Origin: Natroniella sp046097105
GTDB taxonomy: Bacteria; Bacillota; Halanaerobiia; Halobacteroidales; Halobacteroidaceae
Length of the DNA stretch: 64,000 nucleotides
NCBI RefSeq assembly: GCF_046097105.1
Contig: NZ_CP175562.1
Coordinates: 1,550,001 to 1,614,000, forward strand
Direction: 5' to 3'
Every line of letters begins with the position of its first letter. Positions within the stretch are counted from its first letter, which is position 1. Made by a program: the position numbers and the translations under genes. Below the pieces are notes generated by a model. It did not search any database. It was not told where the DNA came from and worked only from the letters and a program-made list of their open reading frames with translations. Shown in pieces: positions 1 through 9,346 of the stretch.

Positions 1-1021
1 ATGCAACTAAAACCTGAGCTACATATTTAAACCTAATTCGACTCTTATATAATTTATTAACCCCCTTTGCATCTACTAATTTATTCCCTACTTTTACTCG
101 TACTAAGAATGTACTGGCCATCCCTGGACGTCCTTTTTCTAAAAAATCAATCATTGTTGTATGAGTTCCTACTGCTACAATCAATTCAGCTCCCTTTTCA
201 TAAGCTAATAACATAGCAATATCTTCACTAGTCCCAGGTGCAGCAAATTTGCTAGCTTCCAAATCCAACTCTTCAATTCGTTTCATCCCAGGAGCTACTC
301 CATTAGAATAAGCATGAACAATTAGTTCTGCTCCACAGGCTAGTACTTGATCACTAACACTATCCATATCACCAATAATAATATCAGGTTCAAATCCATA
401 ATTTATCAACGCATCTGCCCCACCATCTACACCAATCAATACTGGTTGTACCTCTCTAATATAAGAAATAACTGCTTCTAAATCCTCTTGATAATCATTG
501 CCTCTAACAACAATCAAGACATCTTCATCCTTTAAATTGGTATCTAACTCTGGAATATCTAAGCCCAAAATCAATTCTTTTTCATCTTTAGCATAATCAA
601 GCGTATTATCAATAAACTTATTCAATTCATTATCTAAATTATCCTCTGCTTCTTGCAATTTAACTTTAACCCTTTCGGAGGTCAAAACTTCTCCACTGGC
701 TATTTCTTGCCCTTCTTTAATAATAGATTCCCCTTCAATAGAAATTTGATCTCCATCTTCTAATAATGAAAAAATTTCTATTCCTGTTTGATCAAGAACA
801 GGAATCCCTGCTTCTAATAATTTTTTTGGCCCTAAATTTGGGTATCTACCACTAATTGAAGGGCTAGCATTAATTACAGCTTTAACCTTAGATTTAATCA
901 AGGCTTTTGCAGCTAATTGGTCAATATCTTGATGGTCAATTATAGTAATCTCATCTTGAGCTAATTCTTTAACTAGCTGCTTAGTTCTAGTACCTAACCT
1001 CACTTCGCCAGTCAACTGCAT
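1..1021 (-). CDS. steA: SteA-like cytokinetic ring protein, 3' end cut by window edge
   Basis: Starts at ATG 1021 behind AGGAGG (about 1030-1035) and runs off the left edge after about 340 residues, so roughly the last 35-40 residues are missing. The product has a thiamine-pyrophosphokinase-like fold; the acidic GDMDS motif lies at residues 217-221, followed by GTSED near 263-267. The family is called SteA, a putative cytokinetic ring protein in actinobacteria and Firmicutes, and is commonly found beside spoIVB/spo0A in Clostridia, as here. The substrate is unknown. Family assignment rests on the TPK-like motif and the position; the division role is transferred from the family name. Confidence 0.75.
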   Translation of the reverse strand, partial: MQLTGEVRLGTRTKQLVKELAQDEITIIDHQDIDQLAAKALIKSKVKAVINASPSISGRYPNLGPKKLLEAGIPVLDQTGIEIFSLLEDGDQISIEGESIIKEGQEIASGEVLTSERVKVKLQEAEDNLDNELNKFIDNTLDYAKDEKELILGLDIPELDTNLKDEDVLIVVRGNDYQEDLEAVISYIREVQPVLIGVDGGADALINYGFEPDIIIGDMDSVSDQVLACGAELIVHAYSNGVAPGMKRIEELDLEASKFAAPGTSEDIAMLLAYEKGAELIVAVGTHTTMIDFLEKGRPGMASTFLVRVKVGNKLVDAKGVNKLYKSRIRFKYVAQVLVA

Positions 1022-1112
1022 AATTCAATCCTCCTATTTAATTACTATTATCTAGTATAGCTTATTTTTATCAGTCTCATACTTCTAATAATATGAAACC
1101 AAATTCAATTAT

Positions 1113-1161
1113 TACAAAAAACAAAAATGTTGGAACAGATTTAAATCTGCCCCAACATTTT
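1113..1161 (-). terminator. Intrinsic terminator after spo0A
   Basis: Arms at 1124-1140 and 1145-1161 form a stem with few mismatches, read on the minus strand as AATGTTGGGGCAGATT facing AATCTGTTCCAACATT. It is followed by TTTTTGTTTTTTG. It lies just after the spo0A stop codon, so it separates spo0A from steA. Confidence 0.8.
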
Positions 1162-1178
1162 AAATGGTCATTAATTTT

Positions 1179-1970
1179 TTATCTTGCTTTTCTCAATTCT
1201 ATTCTTAACTTATCTGCTATTTTAGCAATAAATTGTGAATTGGTAGGTTTACCACTCTCAGTAGTTACCGAGTGACCAAAAATTCGATTAATTGCTTTAA
1301 TATTTCCTTTTTCCCAGGCTACTTCAATTGCATGGCGAATAGCCCGTTCTACTCTACTAGCAGTAGTATTAAATTCTTGAGCTACTAATGGATATAACTC
1401 TTTAGTTACTGCTCCTAATAACTCTACTTCTTTGATTACTAGAGTAATTGCTTCTCTTAAATATAAATACCCTTTAATATGGGCTGGAATACCAATTTGG
1501 TGCATCATGTCAGTTATTCTTTCTTCCACATTTCTTTCACTAACTCCTTGAGCTTTAATAGCATATCCATTAGTCCCGCCAACAACTGGAGACATTATCT
1601 GTCTAATTCTACTACCTAACTTCTCTAAATCAAAAGGTTTTAAAATATAATAATCTACTCCTAAATTCACAATTCTTTGGGTTAATTCTTCCTGACCAAA
1701 AGCAGTCAACATAATTATTTTACATTGTTCAGTTATTCCTTGACTATGTAATTCTTCTAACACACCAATTCCATCAAGATGAGGCATGATAATATCTAAA
1801 ATTAATAGATCAAATTCAACTTCATCAATTAATTCTAAAGCCTCTACACCATCATTAGCCGTTCCCATCACTCTGAAATCTTCCTGTTGGTCTAAATACT
1901 CATTAAGCAAATTACAAAAATCAGTATTGTCATCTGCTAATAATATTTTGGTTACCGATTTTTCTTCCAT
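1179..1970 (-). CDS. spo0A: Sporulation master response regulator Spo0A
   Basis: 263-residue transcription factor that commits the cell to sporulation once phosphorylated by the phosphorelay or direct kinases. The receiver domain covers about residues 6-125, with acidic pocket D13-D14, the phosphoacceptor Asp59 in LLILDIIMP and the conserved Lys in LKPFDLEK. The Spo0A-specific effector domain (about 150-263) carries the recognition-helix sequence SRVERAIRHAIEVAW, which reads the 0A box. ATG 1970 follows AAGGGGG. The gene sits after spoIVB, as in Bacillus and Clostridia, with a terminator on each side, so it is probably its own transcription unit. Length is normal for the family. Confidence 0.97.
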   Translation of the reverse strand: MEEKSVTKILLADDNTDFCNLLNEYLDQQEDFRVMGTANDGVEALELIDEVEFDLLILDIIMPHLDGIGVLEELHSQGITEQCKIIMLTAFGQEELTQRIVNLGVDYYILKPFDLEKLGSRIRQIMSPVVGGTNGYAIKAQGVSERNVEERITDMMHQIGIPAHIKGYLYLREAITLVIKEVELLGAVTKELYPLVAQEFNTTASRVERAIRHAIEVAWEKGNIKAINRIFGHSVTTESGKPTNSQFIAKIADKLRIELRKAR

Positions 1971-2046
1971 TATTTTTCCCCCTTATACTATCCTAAGTTC
2001 TTCTTATTATAAGTTCTAGATTAATTTCCATATTCCTCCTTATTTT

Positions 2047-2094
2047 AATAAAAAGCACCAAAGAATTCAAGAAGCAAATTCTCTGGTGTTTTTA
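2047..2094 (-). terminator. Terminator overlapping the last spoIVB codons
   Basis: Arms CACCAGAGAATT and AATTCTTTGGTG (one mismatch) flank a short loop. On the minus strand the stem is followed by GCTTTTTATTAAAA. The stem overlaps the final codons of spoIVB (stop at 2067), a compact gene-end arrangement. Confidence 0.8.
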
Positions 2095-3392
2095 TCTCTT
2101 AATGCTTGTGTTTCCATTACCATCCATTGAGCTAAGATGCCATAACCTCGGGTTGAGTCATTCAGAAAGACATGAGTAACCGCTCCAGCCAATTTTCCAT
2201 TTTGGACAATAGGACTTCCACTCATTCCTTGAACTATACCACCACTCTCTTTTAGTAACTCTTGGTCAACTATTCTGATCACTAATCCTTTTTCACTTGG
2301 TCGATATTGTTTAATAACTTTCTCAATTTCTATTTCAAACTCTTCAATCTCTCCTCCTTCAATTACAGTATACATTTTTGCTGCTCCTTCTTCTATTTCA
2401 AACACACTCGCAATTGGTATTGGTTTTTCAAAATGAGGATGTTCAGGCTGAACAGATAACTTCCCATAAATTCCAAAACTATTGTTTTTCATAATATTTC
2501 CTAGAATTTCTTGTTCTCTCAAAAATGTACCTAACTTTTCTCCAGGTAGCCCTTGACTACTTTGATTAATTCCTGAAATATTAGCTCTAACAATCTCTCC
2601 TTCACCCACATCAACCTTTAATTGACTACTATCTTCTGTAATCATGTGGCCTAATGCTCCATAATATCCTTCTTCAAATTCATAAAAAGACATTGTTCCT
2701 ACACCAGAAGCTCCATCATCAACATAAATTCCAAGCATATAATACCCACTCTTATCTTTAACAGGCATAGCTTCTTTAAAAACAATGCTGTCATTAATTT
2801 TTCTTATTTTTAACTCTAATTTCTCACCACGTTCCCCAGATTGATGAATCAGCCGGGCCAAATGATGCTTACTTTTAATTTTAACACCATTTATCTCTAA
2901 CAGACTATCTCCTACCTGAATCCCTGCTTCTTGAGCAGGATAAACCTTATTTCCATCTTCTTGCTCAACATATGAATCTCTAACAACCATAATACCATCA
3001 GATTTTAACGTAACTCCAATAGCTTGTCCCCCTGGAACAACCTTAACTTCAGGCATTACATTTACAATCATTCTCTGCAATGGAATAATTCCAAATAACT
3101 TAAATTTAAGATTATACCTACCTACTGAAGATGCTTGTAATGCTAATGGTTCTGTCAAATTAACATTCAAACCTTGAGTAGTAATCTTACGACCATTTAC
3201 TTTTAAACTTCCTTCCTGCTTTGAACTAACAGAGACCATAAAGGGAAGACGAATCTCTAACTCTTCTTCATTCCCTTCTATAATCTGACAATAATTAGGC
3301 AAACCTACTAAAAATAAAAAGTCAGAAGCCAGTGGAGCTAACAATAAGATTAAAATTAAATTAATTAAAATAATTTTTTTAGCTTTTTTCAT
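2067..3392 (-). CDS. spoIVB: SpoIVB serine peptidase (S55)
   Basis: Forespore-secreted PDZ serine peptidase that triggers SpoIVFB-dependent sigma-K activation by cleaving SpoIVFA. An N-terminal membrane anchor of hydrophobic residues (about 6-30) precedes a PDZ domain (about 120-200; GVTLKSDGIMV, VGDSLLEINGV) and an S55 peptidase domain. The catalytic histidine is in GALGHMITEDS and the serine in VQGMSGSPIVQNG. ATG 3392 (441 residues) is preferred over GTG 3401, because AGGAG (3401-3405) is 8 bases from the ATG and directly abuts the GTG. It lies between recN and spo0A, the usual order. The ribosome binding site sits at the foot of a hairpin (3404-3426). Confidence 0.95.
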   Translation of the reverse strand: MKKAKKIILINLILILLLAPLASDFLFLVGLPNYCQIIEGNEEELEIRLPFMVSVSSKQEGSLKVNGRKITTQGLNVNLTEPLALQASSVGRYNLKFKLFGIIPLQRMIVNVMPEVKVVPGGQAIGVTLKSDGIMVVRDSYVEQEDGNKVYPAQEAGIQVGDSLLEINGVKIKSKHHLARLIHQSGERGEKLELKIRKINDSIVFKEAMPVKDKSGYYMLGIYVDDGASGVGTMSFYEFEEGYYGALGHMITEDSSQLKVDVGEGEIVRANISGINQSSQGLPGEKLGTFLREQEILGNIMKNNSFGIYGKLSVQPEHPHFEKPIPIASVFEIEEGAAKMYTVIEGGEIEEFEIEIEKVIKQYRPSEKGLVIRIVDQELLKESGGIVQGMSGSPIVQNGKLAGAVTHVFLNDSTRGYGILAQWMVMETQALRDKNTREFAS

Positions 3393-3400
3393 TAACCACA

Positions 3401-3426
3401 CTCCTACACAGTCCCCACCTGTGTAG
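3401..3426 (-). promoter_or_regulatory. Hairpin overlapping the spoIVB ribosome binding site
   Basis: A perfect 8-bp inverted repeat, CTACACAG (3404-3411) and CTGTGTAG (3419-3426), with a 7-base loop. The bottom of the 3' arm in the mRNA is the UAG of the Shine-Dalgarno UAGGAG (3401-3406), which lies 8 bases before ATG 3392. It could limit spoIVB translation, or be a protein-binding palindrome on DNA. No T tract follows, so it is not a terminator. Confidence 0.55.
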
Positions 3427-3433
3427 TCTCTTC

Positions 3434-3470
3434 CAAAAAAAATAAAGCACCTTTATATTTAAAGATGCCC
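3434..3470 (-). terminator. Terminator after recN
   Basis: GCATCTTTAAATATAAAGGTGC (split: arms GCATCTTT and AAAGGTGC, 3447-3468) folds with one wobble pair and is followed on the minus strand by TTTATTTTTTTT. It lies between the recN stop (3503) and the spoIVB leader. Confidence 0.75.
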
Positions 3471-3502
3471 TAAGCAATCAAACAGTATTCAGTTACTTTA
3501 TG

Positions 3503-5200
3503 TCAAATTGCCTCTTTTTTCTCTAAAGCAGATTTAATTAACTCCTCAGCATGCTCTAAAGTTTTCGTATTTAAACTACCATCTAACATCCGGGCCAACT
3601 CCCTGATTCGACCATTAGTAGTCAAAGAATGAACCACAGTCTGTGAACCTTCTTGCTGTAATTTTTTCATAATCAAATAATGTTGATCAGCCATAGCAGC
3701 TATTTGAGGAAGGTGCGTAATACAGATTAGTTGATGCTTTTTAGCTAAAAAAAGCAACTTATTAGCAACAAGTTTAGCTACTCTGCCTCCAATACCAGTA
3801 TCAACCTCATCAAATACCAAGCTAGAAACTTGATCAATATCAGCAGTGATTGTTTTCAAAGCCAGCATAGTTCGTGATAACTCCCCTCCAGAGGCAATCT
3901 TAGCTAGTGGTTTTAAGTCAGCACCTGGATTTGGAGCAATCAAAAACTCAACTTTATCAATTCCTTGTTTAGTAAAGTTTTGATATTTCTTAAAATCAAC
4001 CTTAAACCTTGCTTGTGGCATAGATAAATCCTTCAATTCTTGTAATATATTCTTTTCTAAAAATTGAGCTGTTTTTCTTCGAGAAGTTGATAATTGCTCA
4101 GCAAGATCTTGATAAGCAACCCTTAACTGCTTAATTTCTTCTTCTAACCTCTCTTTTCTAACCTCACTATTCTTTAATTGCTCCAATTCAACAGCAATTT
4201 CTTCTTTATAATCCAATATCTCTTCAATTGTTGGCCCGTACTTCCGCTTTAAATCATTAATCAACTCTAACCTCTCTTCTATTATATCCAACCTCTGAGG
4301 CTCAAATTCTATTTGATCTTGGTAATCTTTTAATCTAAAAGAGACATCTTCTAATTGGTAATTAATCTCTGTTAGTAGTTCTGCAATTGGGGTTAAATTT
4401 TGATCAATCTTAGTTAAACTGTCTATCTCTTTAGCTAATTGACTAATTTGATCAATCATAGCAGAGTCATACATATCACTTTCATATAACTGATGATATG
4501 CAGCTCCAATGACTTGATTCAACTCCTCAGCATTACTCAATTTGTTTTTTTCTGACATCAATTCTTCATCTTCACCAATTTCAAGTTCAGCTGTTTTAAT
4601 TTCATTTAACTCAAATTCTAATAAATCAATCCTTCGATCTCTTTCCTTTTCACTCTGATTTATCCCAGACAACTTTTCTTCCTTCTGTTGTAACTCACTA
4701 TAAAAATCTGCCAACTTCTCCTTTAAATCTAATACCTCTGTTCCACCAAATTGGTCTAATAACCTCAAATGGTTCTCAACATTCAATAAAGATTGATGTT
4801 CATGTTGCCCATGAATATCAATCAAATACTTACTAATCGAACGTGTCATCTCTAAAGTAACAATCCGACCATTAATTCTAGACTTATTATTTCCAGAGTG
4901 GCTAATTTCACGAGTTAAGATAACTTCTCCGCTTTTCGGCAATCCCAATCCTAATCTTTTAAACTCTTCTTGCACCGCCTGATTATCTTTAATCTGAAAA
5001 ATAGCCTCAATTACTGCTTTTTCTCTACCCTTTCTAATATAATCAGTTGAAGCTCTGCCTCCTAATAACATATCTAACGCCTTAATAATAATCGATTTAC
5101 CTGATCCTGTCTCTCCTGTTAAGATATTTAACCCAGAAGATAAATCCAGTTCTAGCTCTTTAATTAAAGCAAAATTCTGGATAGCCAAGTTGGATAACAT
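3503..5200 (-). CDS. recN: DNA repair ATPase RecN
   Basis: SMC-like protein of 565 residues that gathers DNA ends during double-strand break repair. The N-terminal Walker A GETGSGKS is near residue 35. A long coiled-coil arm occupies the middle (charged heptads, about 150-380). The C-terminal half carries the ABC signature IASGGELSR and Walker B VFDEVDTGIGG. ATG 5200 is chosen over GTG 5209, since AAGGGG is 8 bases before the ATG and touches the GTG. It follows argR by 13 bases, the usual ahrC-recN pairing, and ends at a terminator. Confidence 0.96.
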   Translation of the reverse strand: MLSNLAIQNFALIKELELDLSSGLNILTGETGSGKSIIIKALDMLLGGRASTDYIRKGREKAVIEAIFQIKDNQAVQEEFKRLGLGLPKSGEVILTREISHSGNNKSRINGRIVTLEMTRSISKYLIDIHGQHEHQSLLNVENHLRLLDQFGGTEVLDLKEKLADFYSELQQKEEKLSGINQSEKERDRRIDLLEFELNEIKTAELEIGEDEELMSEKNKLSNAEELNQVIGAAYHQLYESDMYDSAMIDQISQLAKEIDSLTKIDQNLTPIAELLTEINYQLEDVSFRLKDYQDQIEFEPQRLDIIEERLELINDLKRKYGPTIEEILDYKEEIAVELEQLKNSEVRKERLEEEIKQLRVAYQDLAEQLSTSRRKTAQFLEKNILQELKDLSMPQARFKVDFKKYQNFTKQGIDKVEFLIAPNPGADLKPLAKIASGGELSRTMLALKTITADIDQVSSLVFDEVDTGIGGRVAKLVANKLLFLAKKHQLICITHLPQIAAMADQHYLIMKKLQQEGSQTVVHSLTTNGRIRELARMLDGSLNTKTLEHAEELIKSALEKKEAI

Positions 5201-5213
5201 CAGTTTCACCCCT

Positions 5214-5669
5214 TTATCCAGTCAAACTTTCTAACTTTTCAATCACATCTTTTACAGCATCTTTAGGCTTTACAATCATTAAAATTGTATCATCTCCAGC
5301 TATTGTACCAATTACATTCTCCCATTCACTATTATCTAATAATGCAGCTACACCTGGGGCCGTTCCTGGTAAAGCCTTAACTACAACTAAATTATCAGTA
5401 TAATCTATATTGACTACTGAATCCCGAAACATTCTCTTAATCCTACTACTGATATTTACCTTTTCTCTTTGGTTAGAAGAGAGAGAATATTTATATCCAC
5501 CTTCCCCTACTGGTATCTTAATTAATCCTAACTGCTTAATATCACGTGATACAGTAGCTTGTGTAATATTAAACCCCTCTTCTTGTAACCTAACTGCTAA
5601 TTGTTCTTGAGTCTGGATCTCTTCTTCCTTAACTAACTCCATAATTTTAAGATGACGTTTACTTTTCAT
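5214..5669 (-). CDS. argR: Arginine repressor ArgR/AhrC
   Basis: 151-residue arginine-responsive regulator. The N-terminal winged helix (about 1-70; RHLKIMELV, TQATVSRDIKQLGLIKIP) binds ARG boxes. The C-terminal oligomerisation and arginine-binding domain contains GTAPGVAALLDN and GTIAGDDTILMI, with the paired acidic residues that contact arginine. ATG 5669 follows GGAGAG. In Bacillus and Clostridia ahrC/argR sits between the tlyA-type methyltransferase and recN; here nadK has been inserted before it, 12 bases away. Confidence 0.95.
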   Translation of the reverse strand: MKSKRHLKIMELVKEEEIQTQEQLAVRLQEEGFNITQATVSRDIKQLGLIKIPVGEGGYKYSLSSNQREKVNISSRIKRMFRDSVVNIDYTDNLVVVKALPGTAPGVAALLDNSEWENVIGTIAGDDTILMIVKPKDAVKDVIEKLESLTG

Positions 5670-5681
5670 ACTTATCTCTCC

Positions 5682-6542
5682 TTAAAACTTATTGCCCTGT
5701 AACCGATTACGTAAGACTTTATAAAAGTTATAACCCTCTAGCTTAACTAAACGACTAACTAAATCTGATTTTTGGAATTCAACAGTATCTCCTGACAATA
5801 GTTGTAGACTACCCTGTCCATCAACTGTTAACATAATATTACTATGATCAGCCTCCACTTCTACGATGATTTTTTCATCCTTAGTAGTAATAATAGAACG
5901 TGAATGTAAAGTATGTGGACAGATTGGAGTAATAATTAACGACTCCATTCTAGGATTAATAATTGGCCCACCAGCAGACAAAGAATAAGCAGTTGATCCT
6001 GTTGGAGAACTGATAATCAAACCATCACCAGGGTAAGTAGCCAAATATTCTCCATCTATAAAGGTTTTCAAATTTATAATTCGTGAAAAAGAACCTTTAG
6101 TAACTACTAAATCATTAATTGCTAATACCCGATCAATTTCTTCACCTTCTCTAATCAACCTTCCTTCTAACATAATTCTTTCTTCAATAGAGTAATTCCC
6201 ATTCAATAATTTTTCTAACCCATGATCAAGCTTATCTAGTTCAATATCAGTCAAAAATCCTAAATTACCTAAATTAATCCCCAAAATAGGTACTAAACTT
6301 TCTGCAAAAGTACGAGCTGCTTTTAAAAAAGTACCATCCCCACCAAAAACAATAATTACATCAACAAAATCAACCAATACTTGATATGGCTTACTAACTG
6401 TTTCTCTCTCTAATAATTGAGCACTTGCTTTATCTAAAATATACTCTTTCTTATTATCCTCTAAAAAATCACAAACCTTACCCAACACATCTTGGGATTG
6501 TTTTTTAGTTACATTAGCAATCAATCCTATTTTATTCATCAT
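5682..6542 (-). CDS. nadK: NAD kinase
   Basis: 286-residue cytoplasmic enzyme that phosphorylates NAD to NADP. Hallmarks are the GGDG motif in VFGGDGTFLKAAR, the LGNLGFLTDI segment, the NDLVVTKG stretch (the conserved NE/D site) and the glycine-rich PTGSTAYSLSAGGP loop. Two adjacent ATG codons (6542 and 6539) follow GGGGGTGA; either could be used. It is in an operon with tlyA upstream (31-base gap) and argR downstream. Confidence 0.95.
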   Translation of the reverse strand: MMNKIGLIANVTKKQSQDVLGKVCDFLEDNKKEYILDKASAQLLERETVSKPYQVLVDFVDVIIVFGGDGTFLKAARTFAESLVPILGINLGNLGFLTDIELDKLDHGLEKLLNGNYSIEERIMLEGRLIREGEEIDRVLAINDLVVTKGSFSRIINLKTFIDGEYLATYPGDGLIISSPTGSTAYSLSAGGPIINPRMESLIITPICPHTLHSRSIITTKDEKIIVEVEADHSNIMLTVDGQGSLQLLSGDTVEFQKSDLVSRLVKLEGYNFYKVLRNRLQGNKF

Positions 6543-6573
6543 TTCACCCCCAACTTAAACCAGAGAAAATCCA

Positions 6574-7386
6574 TCAATCTAAAGCTTGATGGGCTTCTAC
6601 AACAACATTTTTTATTTTAGTAGCTAAATTATTAATTTCTTTCTGCTGCTTAAGAGTCAAGTGTACTAAATACTCAATATTATGCCCTTTACCACCAGTA
6701 ATTGGAGAATAGGAAAGTTCAATCGGACTCAAGGCTATCTCTTGAGCAAAAGAGCAAATTTTAGTAATTACTTCTTGATGAACAGCTGGATCTTTAACAA
6801 CTCCATTACTATCAACCCTATCTGGACCAGCTTCAAATTGAGGTTTAATCAAGGCTATAATCTCTCCTGCTGGTTTTAATAATCCTTTTAAAGCAGGTAA
6901 AATCTTAGTCAAAGAGATGAATGCTACATCGATAGTTCCAATATCCCCCACTTCCTCCAGGTCATCTGGAGCCAAATAACGAGCATTTGTACGCTCCATA
7001 CTAACAACCCGCTCATCACTTCGTAACTTCCAAGCTAGCTGGTTATAACCTACATCAATAGCATAAACCTTGTTAGCTCCATTTTGCAAAGCACAGTCAG
7101 TAAAACCACCAGTTGAAGCGCCAATATCAATTACCAATTTGTCTGTCAAATTCAAATTAAATTCAGCAATTGCCTTCTCTAATTTTAGTCCTCCTCGACT
7201 AACATAAGGATGTAGATTACCTTTAACCCTGATCTCAGCTTCAGGGTCAATTTTAGTTCCTGCTTTATCAATCTGTTGATCATTAACATAAACTAAACCC
7301 GCCATTATGGAACGCTTAGCTTGAGAACGACTTTTAAACAATCCCTTAGAAGTAACTACTACATCTAATCGTTCCTTTTGTGCCAC
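6574..7386 (-). CDS. tlyA: TlyA-family 2'-O-methyltransferase
   Basis: S4 RNA-binding domain (first 60 residues; LDVVVTSKG, KAGTKIDP) followed by an FtsJ/TlyA Rossmann methyltransferase with SAM motif DIGASTGGFTDCALQ. The family modifies ribosomal RNA. GTG 7386 is the chosen start: GGAGGG (7392-7397) is 5 bases upstream, and the frame then reads VAQKERLDV, the normal N-terminus. The reading frame is open further upstream to 7449, but that extension lies inside dxs and is lysine/glutamine repeat without a binding site. Length is about 270 residues, as expected. The gene starts 2 bases after the dxs stop. Confidence 0.93.
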   Translation of the reverse strand: MAQKERLDVVVTSKGLFKSRSQAKRSIMAGLVYVNDQQIDKAGTKIDPEAEIRVKGNLHPYVSRGGLKLEKAIAEFNLNLTDKLVIDIGASTGGFTDCALQNGANKVYAIDVGYNQLAWKLRSDERVVSMERTNARYLAPDDLEEVGDIGTIDVAFISLTKILPALKGLLKPAGEIIALIKPQFEAGPDRVDSNGVVKDPAVHQEVITKICSFAQEIALSPIELSYSPITGGKGHNIEYLVHLTLKQQKEINNLATKIKNVVVEAHQALD

Positions 7387-7387
7387 A

Positions 7388-9277
7388 TTATCCCTCCTGC
7401 AAAACTGCTTTAATTTCTGCTTTAATTTCTGCTTTAATTGTTGGTTCATCTAGACCATAACGGGCCAACAACTCATCTTGAGTTCCATGTTCAATAAACT
7501 TATCTGGTAGTCCGAAGCGCTTTAAGTTAAGCTGTTGATTATGATCAGCCAATAATTCAGCTACAGCACTACCAAAACCACCTTGTAAAACATGTTCCTC
7601 AATAGTAAACAAAGTATCAAATTCAGCAGCTAAATTTAGAATTAATTCTTGATCTAAAGGCTTAACAAATCGACTGTTAACAACAGTTAAATTCAACCCT
7701 TCTTCTTGGGCCAACTGCCGAGCAACCTCTAAAGCTGGATAGACCATTGAGCCAATAGCTAGAATTACTGCATCCTTTCCTTCTTTAAGCACTTCCGCTT
7801 TACCAATCTCCAAGATTTGATTGTCAGTTAACTCTACTCCAAAAGTCTCTCCACGTGGATAACGAACAGAGATTGGCCCTGCTTCATAATTAGCAGCCGT
7901 TAATAACATATCTTGCAATTCATTTTCATCCTTTGGAGCCATAACCGTCATATTAGGTAGATGTCGTAAATAAGCATAATCAAAAACCCCCTGATGAGTT
8001 CCCCCATCTCTACCTACCAACCCAGCTCGATCGATTGCAAATTTAACAGGTGCTTGCTGTAAACAGACATCATGTAAAACTTGATCATAACCACGTTGCA
8101 AAAAGCTTGAATACAAAGTAACAAAAGGCTTAACAGAATTTAATGCCAAACCAGCTCCTAAGGTAACCGCATGTTGCTCAGCAATACCAACATCATAAAA
8201 TCGATCAGGAAACTTGTCCGCAAATCGATTCAGCCCTGTTCCTGATGGCATAGCAGCAGTGATTGCTACAATATCCTCATTTTCCTCAGCTAGATCAACC
8301 AAAGTTTGGCTAAAGATGTCTGTATAAGTTGGATTTTTACGCTTCCTCTTTCCTTTACCCGTCCTAATATTAAACGGGCCAACACCATGAAATTGAGAAG
8401 GGTTCTCTTCAGCAGGAAGATATCCTTTCCCTTTAGTCGTTAAAGCATGAATTAAGACTGGCCCTCCTAGTTGTTGGGCATCCTTAATATGGGTCTGAAC
8501 CGATTTCAGATCATGACCATCAATTGGCCCTAAATATGTAAATCCAAACTCCTCAAATAAAACCCCAGATACAACTAAATACTTAAGAGCATTCTTCATT
8601 GCTCCAGCTGTCTTTAAGAGCTTATCACCAAAGCTAGGAATCTTTTGTAATAAATCTTCTACATCTTGTTTAGCTTTATGAATACGAGGGTTAGTTCTCA
8701 ATTTATCTAAATAATTAGAAACAGCTCCCACATTTTTAGAAATTGACATTTCATTATCATTTAGTAGTACAATTAAATCTTTACCTAAATCTCCAGCATG
8801 ATTTAAAGCTTCAAAAGCCATACCTGCTGTTAAAGCACCATCTCCAATTACTGCTACAATCGTCTCATCATCCCCTTTAACATCACGAGCACAAGCCATT
8901 CCTAATGCAGCAGAAATAGAAGTACTACTATGTCCTACATCCAAATGATCATGAAGGCTTTCAGTAGTTTTAGGAAATCCACTTATCCCATCCAATTGAC
9001 GTAAGGTTGCAAAGTCATCAGCCCTCCCTGTCAATATTTTATGGGCATAGGCTTGATGTCCAACGTCCCAAATTATCTTATCAGTAGGACTATCTAAAAT
9101 AGAATGTAGAGCAATTATTAGTTCAACTGCACCTATAGAAGAAGCTAGATGACCACCAGTTTTAGATAAGGTTAAAATGATCTTACTTCTAACTTCTTGA
9201 GCCAGATCAGATAACTGCTTAATTGATAAGTCTTTTAAATCCTGGGGCGAATCTATCTCAGATAACAACTCTGTCAT
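7388..9277 (-). CDS. dxs: 1-deoxy-D-xylulose-5-phosphate synthase
   Basis: Thiamine-diphosphate enzyme (629 residues) that condenses pyruvate and glyceraldehyde 3-phosphate in the first step of the MEP isoprenoid pathway. The ThDP motif is GDGALTAGMAFEALNHAG with the downstream NDNEMSIS. The transketolase pyrimidine domain has GIAEQHAVTLGAG and the GRDGGTHQG loop, and the C-terminal transketolase domain is complete. ATG 9277 follows AAGGTGA. The last residues are three IKAE/IKAV units made by a 12-bp tandem repeat. It sits between ispA and tlyA, as in Bacillus, so prenyl precursor genes are clustered. Confidence 0.97.
   Translation of the reverse strand: MTELLSEIDSPQDLKDLSIKQLSDLAQEVRSKIILTLSKTGGHLASSIGAVELIIALHSILDSPTDKIIWDVGHQAYAHKILTGRADDFATLRQLDGISGFPKTTESLHDHLDVGHSSTSISAALGMACARDVKGDDETIVAVIGDGALTAGMAFEALNHAGDLGKDLIVLLNDNEMSISKNVGAVSNYLDKLRTNPRIHKAKQDVEDLLQKIPSFGDKLLKTAGAMKNALKYLVVSGVLFEEFGFTYLGPIDGHDLKSVQTHIKDAQQLGGPVLIHALTTKGKGYLPAEENPSQFHGVGPFNIRTGKGKRKRKNPTYTDIFSQTLVDLAEENEDIVAITAAMPSGTGLNRFADKFPDRFYDVGIAEQHAVTLGAGLALNSVKPFVTLYSSFLQRGYDQVLHDVCLQQAPVKFAIDRAGLVGRDGGTHQGVFDYAYLRHLPNMTVMAPKDENELQDMLLTAANYEAGPISVRYPRGETFGVELTDNQILEIGKAEVLKEGKDAVILAIGSMVYPALEVARQLAQEEGLNLTVVNSRFVKPLDQELILNLAAEFDTLFTIEEHVLQGGFGSAVAELLADHNQQLNLKRFGLPDKFIEHGTQDELLARYGLDEPTIKAEIKAEIKAVLQEG
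7405..7440 (-). repeat. Three 12-bp tandem repeats at the dxs 3' end
   Basis: On the plus strand CTGCTTTAATTT occurs at 7405-7416 and 7417-7428, then CTGCTTTAATTG at 7429-7440. In dxs this adds IKAEIKAEIKA just before the C-terminus. Being in frame, copy-number slippage would only lengthen the tail by four residues. Confidence 0.85.
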
Positions 9278-9346
9278 AATCTAAATCACCTTCTTTTATT
9301 AGTTTTCAGTCAATAATTAATAATTTGTTAATATATATCAAACATT

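Noticed and set aside
1093..1275. Plus-strand 60-codon frame opposite the spo0A 3' end
   Set aside because: It runs through the spo0A terminator and antisense to spo0A, with no Shine-Dalgarno or recognisable domain.
7387..7449. Upstream extension of tlyA with a lysine/glutamine repeat N-terminus
   Set aside because: It lies inside the dxs 3' end, comes from the 12-bp tandem repeat in another frame and has no binding site. GTG 7386 behind GGAGGG gives the normal N-terminus.
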